DNA of 64,000 bases from Candidatus Rokuibacteriota bacterium (GCA_030647435.1 JAUSJX010000048.1:1-64000); one strand, 5' to 3'. Counted from the first letter of the stretch, positions 47,177 to 55,211 are shown. The notes: a model not told the origin generated them from the letters alone. Numbers and translations are program-made.

Positions 47177-48102
47177 GCGGGAAGCGCTCGAGGCTCGTGG
47201 CGGTGACGGCGCTGCTCGCGCTCTTGCCGGCCGCCGGCCTTCCTCCCTACTACCTGCATCTGCTGGCGACCGCCTTCATCCTTGCCACCCTCGCCTCGGC
47301 CTGGAGCGTTCTTGCCTGGGGAGGGCAGATCTCCTTCGGCCAGACGGCCTTCTTCGGGGTGGGCGCCTATGCCGCGGCCCTCGCCGCGATCCACGGCGTC
47401 GCATCGTGGGCCGCGCTCGCGCTCGGCGCCGCTGCCGGCGCGGCAGCGGGCGCGCTCGTGAGCGTGGCGGCCCTCCGGCTCCACGGCGCGCCGCTGGCGC
47501 TGGCCACGCTCGCCTGCGCTGAGATCGGCCGGGGCATCGCGCTCAACTGGGAGCGGCTGACCGGGGGCGGCGCGGGGATCGTCGGCATCCCCGCCCTGCC
47601 GGGCTCCGCGTCGTCGCCGCGCGCCGCCGCCTACTACCTGGCGCTCCTCCTGTTGACCATCACGCTCTCCGTCTTCACATGGATGACCGGTTCGCGGCTG
47701 GGGCTGGCGCTCGCCGCGGTGCGCGAAGATTCGGAGCGGGCGAGCCTGCTCGGCGTCAACCCGGCGGCCTGGAAGCTTGCCGCCTTCGCGCTCTCAGGCG
47801 GGCTCACCGGGGCGGCCGGTGGGCTTTACGCCCACATGGTCCGCGTCGTGGAGCCCGATCTCGTGTTCAGCTCCTGGTACTCCCTGGCCCCGCTCATCAT
47901 GGCGACGCTCGGCGGGCCGCGCACCGCGCTGGGCCCTCCCGCGGCGGCGGTCGGCCTCTACCTCGCGAGCGAGCTCGTGCTCCAGCCGTTGCTCCCCGCG
48001 CTCCACCAGGTCGGGTACGCGCTTGCGCTGATCGCCGCCGTCCTCTTCCTGCCGGGGGGACTGGGCGGGCTCGTCGGGAGGCGCCGCCGTGCCGCTCCTT
48101 GA
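47173..48102 (+). CDS. livM: Branched-chain-type ABC permease, LivM
   Basis: 309 residues from ATG 47173. Motifs: SVLAWGGQISFGQTAFFGVGAYAA (LivM hallmark), RLGLALAAVREDSERASLLGVN, and LAPLIMATLGGPRTALGPPA near the C terminus. The final segment runs LLPALHQVGYALALIAAVLF before a basic tail. Overlaps the next gene by 14 bp. Confidence 0.9.
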   Translation: MSGKRSRLVAVTALLALLPAAGLPPYYLHLLATAFILATLASAWSVLAWGGQISFGQTAFFGVGAYAAALAAIHGVASWAALALGAAAGAAAGALVSVAALRLHGAPLALATLACAEIGRGIALNWERLTGGGAGIVGIPALPGSASSPRAAAYYLALLLLTITLSVFTWMTGSRLGLALAAVREDSERASLLGVNPAAWKLAAFALSGGLTGAAGGLYAHMVRVVEPDLVFSSWYSLAPLIMATLGGPRTALGPPAAAVGLYLASELVLQPLLPALHQVGYALALIAAVLFLPGGLGGLVGRRRRAAP

Positions 48103-48820
48103 AGGCCGGGGCCTCTGCGTGGACTACGGCCGCGTCCGCGCTCTCGACGGGATCGACATAGAAGTCCAAGAGGGGCAGGTCATCGGCCTGCTCGGCCCGA
48201 ACGGCTCGGGCAAGACCACGCTCCTCAATGTCCTGGGCGGGCTCCTCCGCCCGACGGCGGGCGCGGTCCGCTTCGACGGCGCCCTCGTCACCGGAAAACC
48301 TCCATGGGCCTTCGGCAGGCTCGGCATCGGGCGCACCTTCCAGATCCCACGCCCCTTCGCGGGGCTGACCGTTCTGGACAGCGTTCTCGTGGGTGTAACT
48401 CTCAGCAGAAGGTGGACGTTGATTCGCGCCGCAGATCGCCGCCGCGAGGGCGAGCGGCTCCTGGCCATCGTCGGGCTCGACGACAAGGCGGGCGCGCGCG
48501 CGAGCGAGCTCTCGCTCGGGCAGATGAAGCGCCTCGAGCTGGCCGTGGCGCTGTCCACCCGCCCGCGCCTCCTCCTGCTTGACGAGCTCGCGTCGGGGCT
48601 GTCGCCGCAGGGCCGCGGTGAGGTGCTGCGGTTCTACGCGCGGCTGAGGGAGCGCGGGATCACCATCGTCGCGGTCGAGCACTCCGTCGGCACGCTCGCG
48701 AGCGTTTCCGACCGCCTGATTTTGTTAAATGGCGGCGTGATCGCGGCCGAGGGTCCGGCCTCTGACATGCTCGCCTCGCCGCGCGTGGCCCAGGCGTACC
48801 TCGGCGGCGCCGATGAGTGA
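48089..48820 (+). CDS. livG: Branched-chain-type ABC ATPase, LivG
   Basis: 243 residues, GTG start inside the LivM end. Walker A LGPNGSGKTTLLNVLGG, IGRTFQIPRPFAGLTVLDSV in the Q-loop region, degenerate signature ELSLGQMKRLELA, Walker B LLLLDELASGLSPQ (Glu-Leu replaces the usual Glu-Pro), and switch His in VEHSVG. Overlaps LivF by 8 bp. Confidence 0.9.
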   Translation: MPLLEGRGLCVDYGRVRALDGIDIEVQEGQVIGLLGPNGSGKTTLLNVLGGLLRPTAGAVRFDGALVTGKPPWAFGRLGIGRTFQIPRPFAGLTVLDSVLVGVTLSRRWTLIRAADRRREGERLLAIVGLDDKAGARASELSLGQMKRLELAVALSTRPRLLLLDELASGLSPQGRGEVLRFYARLRERGITIVAVEHSVGTLASVSDRLILLNGGVIAAEGPASDMLASPRVAQAYLGGADE

Positions 48821-49550
48821 GCCCGTGCCGCAGCTCGAAGCGCGCGAGCTCCACGCCGGCTACGGCCTAGCGCAGGTGCTCCGCGGCGCCTCGGTCGACG
48901 CCGCCGGGGGCGAGATCGTCGTGCTTCTCGGGCCCAACGGCGCCGGCAAGTCGACGCTCCTGCGGGTGGTCGCCGGGCTTCTACGCGCGACGCGCGGCAG
49001 CCTCCTCCTCGACGGCCTACCCATCGGGCACTCGCCTCCGTGGGAGATCGCCGCGCGCGGGCTCGTCATGGTCCCCGAGGGCGCGCGCGCGTTCGAGCCG
49101 CTCTCGGTGCGCGAGAACCTGGAGCTGGGCGCCTTCCTCCCCCGCGCGCACGCGCGGGCGGACAAGACGATCCGGGAGGTCTTCGCGCTCTTTCCTATTT
49201 TGGAGACACGGCAGCGTGGACTCGCCGAGAACCTCTCGGGCGGAGAGCGCCAGATGCTGGCGCTCGGGCGCGGACTCATGGCGTGCCCGCGGGTGCTCTG
49301 TCTCGACGACCCCTTCCTCGGCCTTGGGCGCGAAGTCGCGGACAAGGTCGGCGACGCCATCCGCGCCGTCGCGGCGCGCGGAGTCGCGGTGCTCCTGGCC
49401 GGCCAGCACGTGCGCCGGCTGCTCCGCCTCGCCCACCGCGGCTACCTGCTCGACGAGGGGCGCGTGGCGCTCGAAGGCAGCGGGCCCGCGCTCCGCGACG
49501 ATCCGCGCCTCGCGCGGGCGCTGCTCGACGTGGGGCGCGACATCAGCTGA
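48813..49550 (+). CDS. livF: Branched-chain-type ABC ATPase, LivF
   Basis: 245 residues. Walker A LGPNGAGKSTLLRVV, the LivF block GLVMVPEGARAFEPLSVREN, signature LSGGERQMLALGRGL. Walker B is divergent: VLCLDDPFLGLG, with Asp in place of the catalytic Glu. The H-loop has GQHVRRL. ATP hydrolysis might therefore depend on LivG. Last gene of the second Liv set. Confidence 0.88.
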   Translation: MSEPVPQLEARELHAGYGLAQVLRGASVDAAGGEIVVLLGPNGAGKSTLLRVVAGLLRATRGSLLLDGLPIGHSPPWEIAARGLVMVPEGARAFEPLSVRENLELGAFLPRAHARADKTIREVFALFPILETRQRGLAENLSGGERQMLALGRGLMACPRVLCLDDPFLGLGREVADKVGDAIRAVAARGVAVLLAGQHVRRLLRLAHRGYLLDEGRVALEGSGPALRDDPRLARALLDVGRDIS

Positions 49551-49581
49551 GCACCCGCGTGGGCCTGAGCGCGCGCGTGGT

Positions 49582-49974
49582 ATGCTCCGGCGGGTGAAAG
49601 CGAAATGGCTGCTCGTCATCCTGGCTCCCACCCTGCTGCTGCTGGCCGGAAGCGTCCTCGCCCTCCTCTTCCTGCCGCATCCGGTCCCGAAGACCGCCAC
49701 GGCCGTGCAGCGCGCGTATCTCACCCGCTGCGCCACCTGCCACGGCGCCAACGGCCGGGGCTCGTGGCGCGCGACTATCTTCTTCATCCGGCCTGGTGAC
49801 CTGACGGACCGCGAAGCCATGTCCCGGCTTTCCGACGATTACCTCTTCGGCCTGATCAAGGACGGCGGGGCGACGATCGGCAAGCCCGGCATGCCCGCCT
49901 TCGGCTATCATCTGACCGACCCCGAGATCCGCGCGCTGGTCGCGCATGTGCGGATGCTCTCGGCTCCCAAATAG
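49582..49974 (+). CDS. Membrane-anchored monoheme cytochrome c
   Basis: 130 residues (ATG 49582; a GTG at 49594 is an alternative). N-terminal anchor KWLLVILAPTLLLLAGSVLALLF, then one heme motif CATCH near residue 50-54. The axial Met is probably in GKPGMPAFGYHLTDPEI. Single small class I cytochrome domain acting on the periplasmic face; electron partner unknown. Confidence 0.85.
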   Translation: MLRRVKAKWLLVILAPTLLLLAGSVLALLFLPHPVPKTATAVQRAYLTRCATCHGANGRGSWRATIFFIRPGDLTDREAMSRLSDDYLFGLIKDGGATIGKPGMPAFGYHLTDPEIRALVAHVRMLSAPK

Positions 49975-50009
49975 CGCATGTCACCGTATCCAGCCCGGAG
50001 GATTCCCCG

Positions 50010-50804
50010 ATGACCACGGACCTGCTCGAGACGATCAAGGACGGCGTCGCGGTGCTGACCATGAACCGGCCCGACCGGCTGAACGCGATGTCGCGCCCGA
50101 TGCTGGACGCGATGCTGGAGGCCCTCCATCGGCTGGCGGATGACCCGGCGGTGGGCGCGGTCGTGCTCACGGGCGCGGGCCGCGGCTTCTGCGCGGGCGG
50201 CGACGTCAAGGCCATGGCCGAGGGCAACGAGCTCGGCGGCACCACGATGGAGGAGAAGGCGCAGGCGCTCCGCTCACGGATGGAAACCTCGCGGCTCCTC
50301 CACGAGATGCCCAAGCCCACCATCGCCATGGTGCGCGGCGCGGCGGCGGGCGCGGGGCTCTCGCTGGCGCTGGCCTGCGACCTGCGCGTCGCCAGCGACA
50401 ATGCCCGGTTCGGCACCGCCTTCGCTCGCGTCGGCTACTCGGGCGATTTCGGCGGGAGCTATTTCCTGACCCAGCTGGTCGGCACCGCCAAGGCGCGCGA
50501 GCTCTACTACACCGCCGAGCTGGTGGACGCCAGCCAGGCCCTCGCGCTCGGCATCGTCAACCGCGTCGTGCCCGATGCCAAACTGGAGCAGGAGACCATG
50601 GCGCTGGCGGGGAAGATCGCGAGCGGCCCACGCGTCGCGCTGCGCTACATGAAACGCAATATGAATGCCGCCGAGTCGGGCTCGCTCAAGGACCAGCTCG
50701 ACCTCGAGGCCTGGCACCATACCCGCACCGGCATGACCGAGGACCACAAGGAAGCGGCGCGCGCCTTCGTCGAGAAGCGCGAGCCCGTCTTCAAGGGGCG
50801 CTGA
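50010..50804 (+). CDS. Enoyl-CoA hydratase/isomerase family protein
   Basis: 264 residues, crotonase fold. The oxyanion-hole stretch is GRGFCAGGDVKAMAEG, and the CoA-binding region KPTIAMVRGAAAGAGLSLALACDLR is intact. The place of the first hydratase Glu is not Glu: the sequence runs FARVGYSGDFGGSYFLTQLVG, with an Asp as in Delta3-Delta2 enoyl-CoA or PaaG-type isomerases. An isomerase is thus a little more likely than a hydratase. A CCCGGAGGA site precedes the ATG. Next gene starts 4 bp on. Confidence 0.88.
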   Translation: MTTDLLETIKDGVAVLTMNRPDRLNAMSRPMLDAMLEALHRLADDPAVGAVVLTGAGRGFCAGGDVKAMAEGNELGGTTMEEKAQALRSRMETSRLLHEMPKPTIAMVRGAAAGAGLSLALACDLRVASDNARFGTAFARVGYSGDFGGSYFLTQLVGTAKARELYYTAELVDASQALALGIVNRVVPDAKLEQETMALAGKIASGPRVALRYMKRNMNAAESGSLKDQLDLEAWHHTRTGMTEDHKEAARAFVEKREPVFKGR

Positions 50805-50807
50805 GCG

Positions 50808-51347
50808 ATGGCCAGGCTCCCCGACATTCTCGGCTCGCTCGACCCCGCCGCGCAGAAGGTGTACGAGCGGATCGCCACGAAGCGCGGAAAGATCCGCGGC
50901 CCCTACGTCCCGCTCATGCATCACCCGGCCCTCGCCGAGCGCGTCGCGGACCTCGGAGAGTACCTGCGCTTCGGCGCCACCCTGCCGGGAGATCTGCGAG
51001 AGCTCGCCATCCTCATCACCGCGCGCCACGTCGCCCAGCCGTTCGAGTGGGTCATGCACGCGCCCGTGGCGAAGAAGGAGGGTCTGCCCGACGACGTCAT
51101 CGAGCGGATCCGAGCGCGCGGCGACTTGGCCGGCCTGCCCGCGCGCTACGTGCGGGCCGCGCGGGTGGTGCAGCACGTCCTTCAGCGAGAGTCGGTGCCG
51201 TCCCCCCTCCAGGACGAGATCCAGCAGGAGGTGGGGGTGACCGGCCTCATCGAGCTGGTGGTCCTGGCAGGCTACTACCAGACCATCGCGGCAGTGCTCT
51301 TCGCCTTCGACGTCCCGCTCCCCGAGGGCACCCCCTCGCCCTTCTAG
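50808..51347 (+). CDS. Carboxymuconolactone decarboxylase-like protein without CxxC
   Basis: 179 residues of the CMD/AhpD alpha-helical family. LRELAILITARHVAQPFEW, VMHAPVAKKEGLPDDVIE and LIELVVLAGYYQTIAAVLFAFDV give the family outline. The redox CxxC of AhpD is absent; the corresponding position reads HVAQPFEW..H. It therefore resembles the non-thiol decarboxylase-like branch. Probably co-transcribed with the crotonase. Confidence 0.85.
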   Translation: MARLPDILGSLDPAAQKVYERIATKRGKIRGPYVPLMHHPALAERVADLGEYLRFGATLPGDLRELAILITARHVAQPFEWVMHAPVAKKEGLPDDVIERIRARGDLAGLPARYVRAARVVQHVLQRESVPSPLQDEIQQEVGVTGLIELVVLAGYYQTIAAVLFAFDVPLPEGTPSPF

Positions 51348-51372
51348 CGTGCCCAAGGCCTCGTGATTCACC

Positions 51373-51520
51373 GGGCGGGGCTGGGGGGGGTGCCCTCCTC
51401 GGACCACGCTGACTCGCGGGCGGGCTGCGTCCTCTCGTACGGGGCCACGAGACTCCGGTCTTACGCTTCGGCGGCGCGCAGAAGATACGGGTCCGAGGAG
51501 GGCACCCCCCAGCCCCGCCC
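51373..51520 (+). ncRNA. Structured hairpin element, copy A (possible RNA)
   Basis: Arms GGGCGGGGCTGG...CCTCCTC (51373-51400) and GAGGAGGGCACC...CCGCCC (51495-51520) are complementary except for two extra G in the left arm. They continue into GGACC/GGTCC at the ends of a 94-nt core (51401-51494). Within the core, TCTCGT (51433) pairs with ACGAGA (51447), and a C(TTCG)G tetraloop follows. Core strands CTGACTCGCGGG and GCAGAAGATACGGG are identical in copy B. No open frame. Class unknown. It could be a transcribed RNA or a single-stranded-DNA fold. Confidence 0.5.
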
Positions 51521-51591
51521 TCACCGCTACGTCAACGACCTGCCGGCACCCTCTCGTTCGGTTTCGCGGCCTAGGATTTCCCGCGCGGGGA

Positions 51592-51742
51592 GCCGACTGG
51601 GGGCGGGGGGCCTTCCCCGTGGACCCGTATCTTCTGCGCGTTGCCGAAGCCGGAGACAAGAGTCTCATGGCTCCATCGAGACGGCGCGACGCGCCCGCGA
51701 GTCAGCGTGGTCCACGGGGAAGGCCCCCCGCCCCCAGTCGGC
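51592..51742 (-). ncRNA. Structured hairpin element, copy B (inverted)
   Basis: Perfectly complementary 34-bp arms (51592-51625 and 51709-51742, including GGACC/GGTCC) enclose the core 51621-51713, which read on the minus strand aligns with copy A. First 22 and last 20 bases of the core are identical in the two copies. The middle differs but keeps the GTCTC/GAGAC helix and the TTCG loop. The outer arms are different in sequence from copy A yet perfectly paired. Confidence 0.5.
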
Positions 51743-51763
51743 GTGTCACGGATCGGTGGCGGG

Positions 51764-52177
51764 TCAGCAGCAGCCGCCCGCGATCGTCGAGCGCTGGACG
51801 AGCTCGACCCGCGTGTCGTCGGGTGCGCGCATGAAGGCGATGCGCCCGCCGTTCGGCACCTGGATGGGGCCTTCGAGAAGCTTTGCGCCCAGCCCCTCGA
51901 GCCGCCGGATATCGGACTCGATGTCGGTCGAGTCGAAGCCGAAGTGCTCGAGACCGAAGTGGGCAGAGGCGTCTCCCGCCCGGAGGGTCTCTCCCGTTCG
52001 CGGGCCCGAGATGTTCACCGCCATGCCGCCGTCGGCGCTCTGGCAGCGCACGAAGCGGTCGCCGAAGACGCGCGTCTCGTCGTTGACGATCTTGAAGTCG
52101 AACGCCCCGACGTACCACTCGGCGGTGCGTCGCGGGTCCGACGCCTTGAGATGGATGTGGTTGATGCGGTAGGGCAT
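51764..52177 (-). CDS. VOC (glyoxalase/bleomycin resistance) family protein
   Basis: 137 residues, single VOC unit pair. N-terminal INHIHLKASDPRRTAEWYVGAF has the first metal-ligand position (His). The second half begins FGLEHFGFDSTDIESDI and ends MRAPDDTRVELVQR with the Glu ligand. The tail GGCC is Cys-rich. Could be a lyase, dioxygenase or epimerase; not decidable. First gene of the minus-strand group downstream of the MaoC gene. Confidence 0.85.
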   Translation of the reverse strand: MPYRINHIHLKASDPRRTAEWYVGAFDFKIVNDETRVFGDRFVRCQSADGGMAVNISGPRTGETLRAGDASAHFGLEHFGFDSTDIESDIRRLEGLGAKLLEGPIQVPNGGRIAFMRAPDDTRVELVQRSTIAGGCC

Positions 52178-52200
52178 TGGGTCCTCCTTGGGGGTCCTCC

Positions 52201-52680
52201 TCAGGGTTTCCTTCGCAGGAGATACCGGTGCTCGCCGTCCATGACCAGCTCCTTGTCCTGGTTGTGGATGGTGACGCGCATCGCCACGACGCCTGTCGTG
52301 CGGCCCGGCTCGAGCCGGGTGATGGCGAGCATCGGATACAGCGTGTCGCCCGCGTAGACGGGCTTGAGAAAGCGCGAGGACTGGTCGAGGAAGGCCACGA
52401 GAGCGTCGCCGACCACGTGCGGGAAGATTCCGGCGCCGGCCGCGCCCTGGGCGGCGACCATGAGCCCGTGGGCCAGCAGGTCGCGGTGGCCGTGCGCGCG
52501 GCAGTAGGGGCGGTCGTAGTGGATCGGGTGGTTGTCGCCCGAAGCCAGCTGGAAGGCCGCGAAGAGCGCGTCCGTCATGGTGCGCGAGGGGATGTAGAAG
52601 CGTTCGCCCACGCGGAAGTCGTCGAAGTAGCGCGGTGGGGCGAAGCGGTGCGTCTCGGGCGAGAAGTCCTCATCGGCCAT
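52201..52680 (-). CDS. MaoC-like (R)-specific enoyl-CoA hydratase
   Basis: 159 residues, hot-dog fold. The hydratase motif ASGDNHPIHYD near residue 48 holds the catalytic Asp and His. The following LLAHGLMVAAQ is also conserved. YFDDFRVGERFYIPSRTM is the usual N-terminal strand. Acts on acyl-CoA or beta-oxidation-like intermediates in the cytoplasm. Lies between the VOC gene and a CusF-like gene. Confidence 0.88.
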   Translation of the reverse strand: MADEDFSPETHRFAPPRYFDDFRVGERFYIPSRTMTDALFAAFQLASGDNHPIHYDRPYCRAHGHRDLLAHGLMVAAQGAAGAGIFPHVVGDALVAFLDQSSRFLKPVYAGDTLYPMLAITRLEPGRTTGVVAMRVTIHNQDKELVMDGEHRYLLRRKP

Positions 52681-52695
52681 GGAGCGCCTCCCCTC

Positions 52696-53031
52696 TCACT
52701 GGATCTTGCGGATCTCCACCACGAGATAGCGGTCGGGCAGCTGCCTCACCGTCAGCCGGACGCGGTCTCCGCGACGCAGGCCGGCGCCGTCCAGCATCTC
52801 CTTCGTCTCGGCGTAGAAGGCCATCCTGCTCATCTCGTCCATGACGCCGGGCGCGGCGTCGTGGCTGACGAGGATCAGCGTGTCGCCCCCGCGCCCCTCG
52901 AAGACCCCGGTGACCCGGAAGAGACCCCGCCCGGGGTAGACCTCACGATAGCTGCCCCAGATGCCGGCCGCGAAGCCCGCCAGCAGCAAAACAAAAACCA
53001 GCGGCACGGCCCATCGGCGGGAGCGGGCCAT
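52696..53031 (-). CDS. CusF-like copper-binding domain protein, membrane-anchored
   Basis: 111 residues from the ATG at 53031 (MARSRRWAVPLVF). An N-terminal hydrophobic segment VPLVFVLLLAGFAAGIWG is a signal or anchor. The rest follows the PF11604 pattern: VTGVFEGRGGDTLILVSHDA, APGVMDEMSRMAFYAET and LRRGDRVRLTVRQLPDRYLVVEI. The His plus Met residues (SHDAAPGVMDEMSRM) match copper or silver ligands of CusF. Periplasmic metal chaperone is the likely role. Neighbours do not include a Cus pump. Confidence 0.72.
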   Translation of the reverse strand: MARSRRWAVPLVFVLLLAGFAAGIWGSYREVYPGRGLFRVTGVFEGRGGDTLILVSHDAAPGVMDEMSRMAFYAETKEMLDGAGLRRGDRVRLTVRQLPDRYLVVEIRKIQ

Positions 53032-53047
53032 GCGCCGCGTCGACGGC

Positions 53048-54700
53048 CTAGACGGCGGCGTCGCGCAGCACGCGGCGGAGGAGCTTGCCCGTGCCGGGCC
53101 CGGCCGGACCCGGCGCGCGCGGCACCGAGTCGACGAACACCACCTCGCGCGGCAGCTTGTATACGGCCAGCGCGTCGCGGCAGGAGTCCACGATCTCCCG
53201 CTCGAGCCCTTTTCTTGGCGCGGCTTCCCGTGTAAGCACCACGTAGGCGCGCGTGTTCTGCCCACGCACCGCGTCCGGCACGCCGATGACGCAGCAGTCG
53301 GCCACGGCGGGGTGCCGGGCGATGACGCCCTCGATCTCCTCGGGCCCGATGCGATAGCCCGACGACTTGATGAGGTCGTCCTCTCTCGAGAGGAAGGTGA
53401 CGTAGCCCTCCTCGTCCATGGTGACGAAGTCGCCTGCGAAGCACCAGCCCTTGCGGACCGCGCGCCCCTGCTTGTCCGGGTCACGCCAGTAGAGCGTCCC
53501 GGTCGGGCCCTTGACGACGAGGAGCCCGACCTCGCCGGGCCGGCAGTCCTTGCCCCCCTCGCTGATGACGCGCAGCTCGTAACCCGGCACCGCCGGGCCT
53601 ATGGCCCCGGGCTTGACCCGGCGCGTGACCGCGGACGAAACGAAGACGTACATCATCTCGGTCGTGCCGAGCCCCTCGAAGATCTCGAGCCCGAAGGCGT
53701 CCTTCCATGCCTGGTAGGTCTCGCCGCCGAGGGACTCGCCCCCTCCCGTGCAGAGGCGCACCGAGGAGAGGTCGTACCGCGCGCGCGCGTCAGGGACCTG
53801 GAGCATCTTGCGATAGGCCGTGGGCAGGATGGAGAGGACGGTGATGCCGTGCTTCCCGATCTGCTCGAACATGGCCTCGGGGGTGAATCGTGGAAGGAGC
53901 GATGCTGCGGCGCCGAAACGGAACGGGATGACGGCCTGGGTGGAGTAGCCCGCGGCCACCGACAAGGGCGCGGGCCCGCCGATGACATCGTCCGGGGTGA
54001 CGCGCCAGCCGTGACGGCCGAAGGTGTCGGGCACCACCAGCGCCTCTTCCATGACGTGCGCGGTGCCCTTGGGCAGGCCCGTGGTGCCCGAGGTGAAGAG
54101 GAGGACGGAGACCGCCAGCCTGTCGCGCCTCACGGGCTCCACCGGCGGGTGCGCCTGGGCCATCAGGTCCGCGTACGGGATGAAGCCCTTGGCGCGGATC
54201 TCGGCGGCATCTCCGCCGATGACGATGACGTGGCGGACCGTCGCGAGTAGAGCCCCCGCCCGCTCCACCTCTTCCAGGAGCGGTTGGGCCACGATGAGGG
54301 CAACTGCCTCGGTGTTGGTCGCTACGTGGGCGATCTCCGCGCGCGAGAAGATCGGCGAGATCGGGACGATGACGGCGCCGAGCTTGATGACCGCGAAGTT
54401 GGCGACGAGGGCGGGCGGGATGGACGGGGCGCGCAGCAGCACGCGGTCCTCCTCCCCGATGCCGAGGCCCCGGAGCGCCCCGGCAAGGCGGTTCACCTGG
54501 GCGGCAAGCGCGGCGTAGGTGATCCGCTGGTCTTCGAAGAGGATCGCGGCGCGGTCGCCGCGCCCCTCGGCGACGTGGCGGTCGAGGAGCTCTTCCGTGG
54601 AATTCAGCCGCGGAGGGTAGGCCCGGAGCTCCGGCAGCGTGTAGACGCGCTCCGGCCACGCCTCGCGGGGCGGGAGGTACTCCGGTGGAATACGGCCCAA
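53048..54700 (-). CDS. AMP-forming acyl/aryl-CoA ligase (benzoate-CoA ligase-like)
   Basis: 550 residues, ANL superfamily. ATP-binding loop LLFTSGTTGLPKG near residue 207. A5-type motif EGLGTTEMMYVF, A7 GWCFAGDFVTMDEEGYVTFLSR, A8 SGYRIGPEEIEG, and the catalytic Lys near the end in GKLLRRVL. The arrangement and HPAVADCCVIGVPD match benzoate-CoA ligase-like enzymes, but the acid substrate is not certain. With the MaoC, crotonase and FAH genes nearby, an aromatic or branched acid pathway is plausible. Confidence 0.9.
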   Translation of the reverse strand: MGRIPPEYLPPREAWPERVYTLPELRAYPPRLNSTEELLDRHVAEGRGDRAAILFEDQRITYAALAAQVNRLAGALRGLGIGEEDRVLLRAPSIPPALVANFAVIKLGAVIVPISPIFSRAEIAHVATNTEAVALIVAQPLLEEVERAGALLATVRHVIVIGGDAAEIRAKGFIPYADLMAQAHPPVEPVRRDRLAVSVLLFTSGTTGLPKGTAHVMEEALVVPDTFGRHGWRVTPDDVIGGPAPLSVAAGYSTQAVIPFRFGAAASLLPRFTPEAMFEQIGKHGITVLSILPTAYRKMLQVPDARARYDLSSVRLCTGGGESLGGETYQAWKDAFGLEIFEGLGTTEMMYVFVSSAVTRRVKPGAIGPAVPGYELRVISEGGKDCRPGEVGLLVVKGPTGTLYWRDPDKQGRAVRKGWCFAGDFVTMDEEGYVTFLSREDDLIKSSGYRIGPEEIEGVIARHPAVADCCVIGVPDAVRGQNTRAYVVLTREAAPRKGLEREIVDSCRDALAVYKLPREVVFVDSVPRAPGPAGPGTGKLLRRVLRDAAV

Positions 54701-55165
54701 CTAGTAGCGGCCGGAGGGATCGTACCCGGGGTCGCCGGGACCCGGGATCTTGCCCGACACGTAATCAGCCGTCAGCGCCCAGGGAGCGCTGCAGCCCTCG
54801 AGGAACACGCCGCGGGCCGCGCGGTAAGCGGTGCCGAACGTCAGCAGCATGACCAGGGTTGAGGTCAGGACGCCCGCCGTGCAGATGATGGCCTTGCCGG
54901 GGACATAGACCACGTTCATGAAACCGGCCGCGGTGGCGTCACCGTCCGTCGGATCCTTGCTGGTAATAGGCTCGACCGAGGGCATAAGCATCGTTTCCAC
55001 AGGATCGACGGGCACGCGCTCCTGACCCAGCTTCTGGCTGGTCAGCGAAGGCTCGACCGGGGGCGCCGTCTGCGGGGCCTGGGCGAAGGCCGCCATGGGA
55101 GCCAGCGGACCCGTCACGAACAGGGCGGCCACGAGTGCCGCGGAGATCCAAGGGGTGATCTTCAT
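54701..55165 (-). CDS. Secreted/membrane hypothetical protein
   Basis: 154 residues from the ATG at 55165, with GGAGG 8 bases upstream. Signal peptide KITPWISAALVAALFVTG...AAFAQ. After a Pro-rich linker, a hydrophobic segment (IICTAGVLTSTLVMLLTFGT) is followed by RAARGVFLEGC and the Gly/Pro/Asp end PGPGDPGYDPSGRY. No family recognised. Two Cys flank the membrane segment. Confidence 0.65.
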   Translation of the reverse strand: MKITPWISAALVAALFVTGPLAPMAAFAQAPQTAPPVEPSLTSQKLGQERVPVDPVETMLMPSVEPITSKDPTDGDATAAGFMNVVYVPGKAIICTAGVLTSTLVMLLTFGTAYRAARGVFLEGCSAPWALTADYVSGKIPGPGDPGYDPSGRY

Positions 55166-55194
55166 TGTCGTACCTCCATGTAACCGGCTCTTTG

Positions 55195-55211
55195 CCCCGA
55201 CCCTGTCGGGG
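55195..55211. other. Short hairpin upstream of two divergent genes
   Basis: CCCCGAC, CCT, GTCGGGG: perfect 7-bp stem with a 3-base loop in the 217-bp divergent spacer between the secreted hypothetical (-) and FAH (+). It may be an operator or a leader structure. The rest of the spacer is AT-richer and unremarkable. Confidence 0.35.

Larger units (their letters stand above)
51348..51763. other. Gene-free stretch with two large hairpin elements
   Basis: 416 bp between the convergent CMD-like (+) and VOC (-) genes. It contains no plausible gene. It is filled by two inverted elements (51373-51520 and 51592-51742) separated by 71 bp without recognisable content. Confidence 0.8.

Noticed and set aside
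51619-52357. Plus-strand open frames across the hairpin region and VOC gene.
   Set aside because: They run through the palindromic arms and antisense to the VOC gene, and the translation is low complexity.
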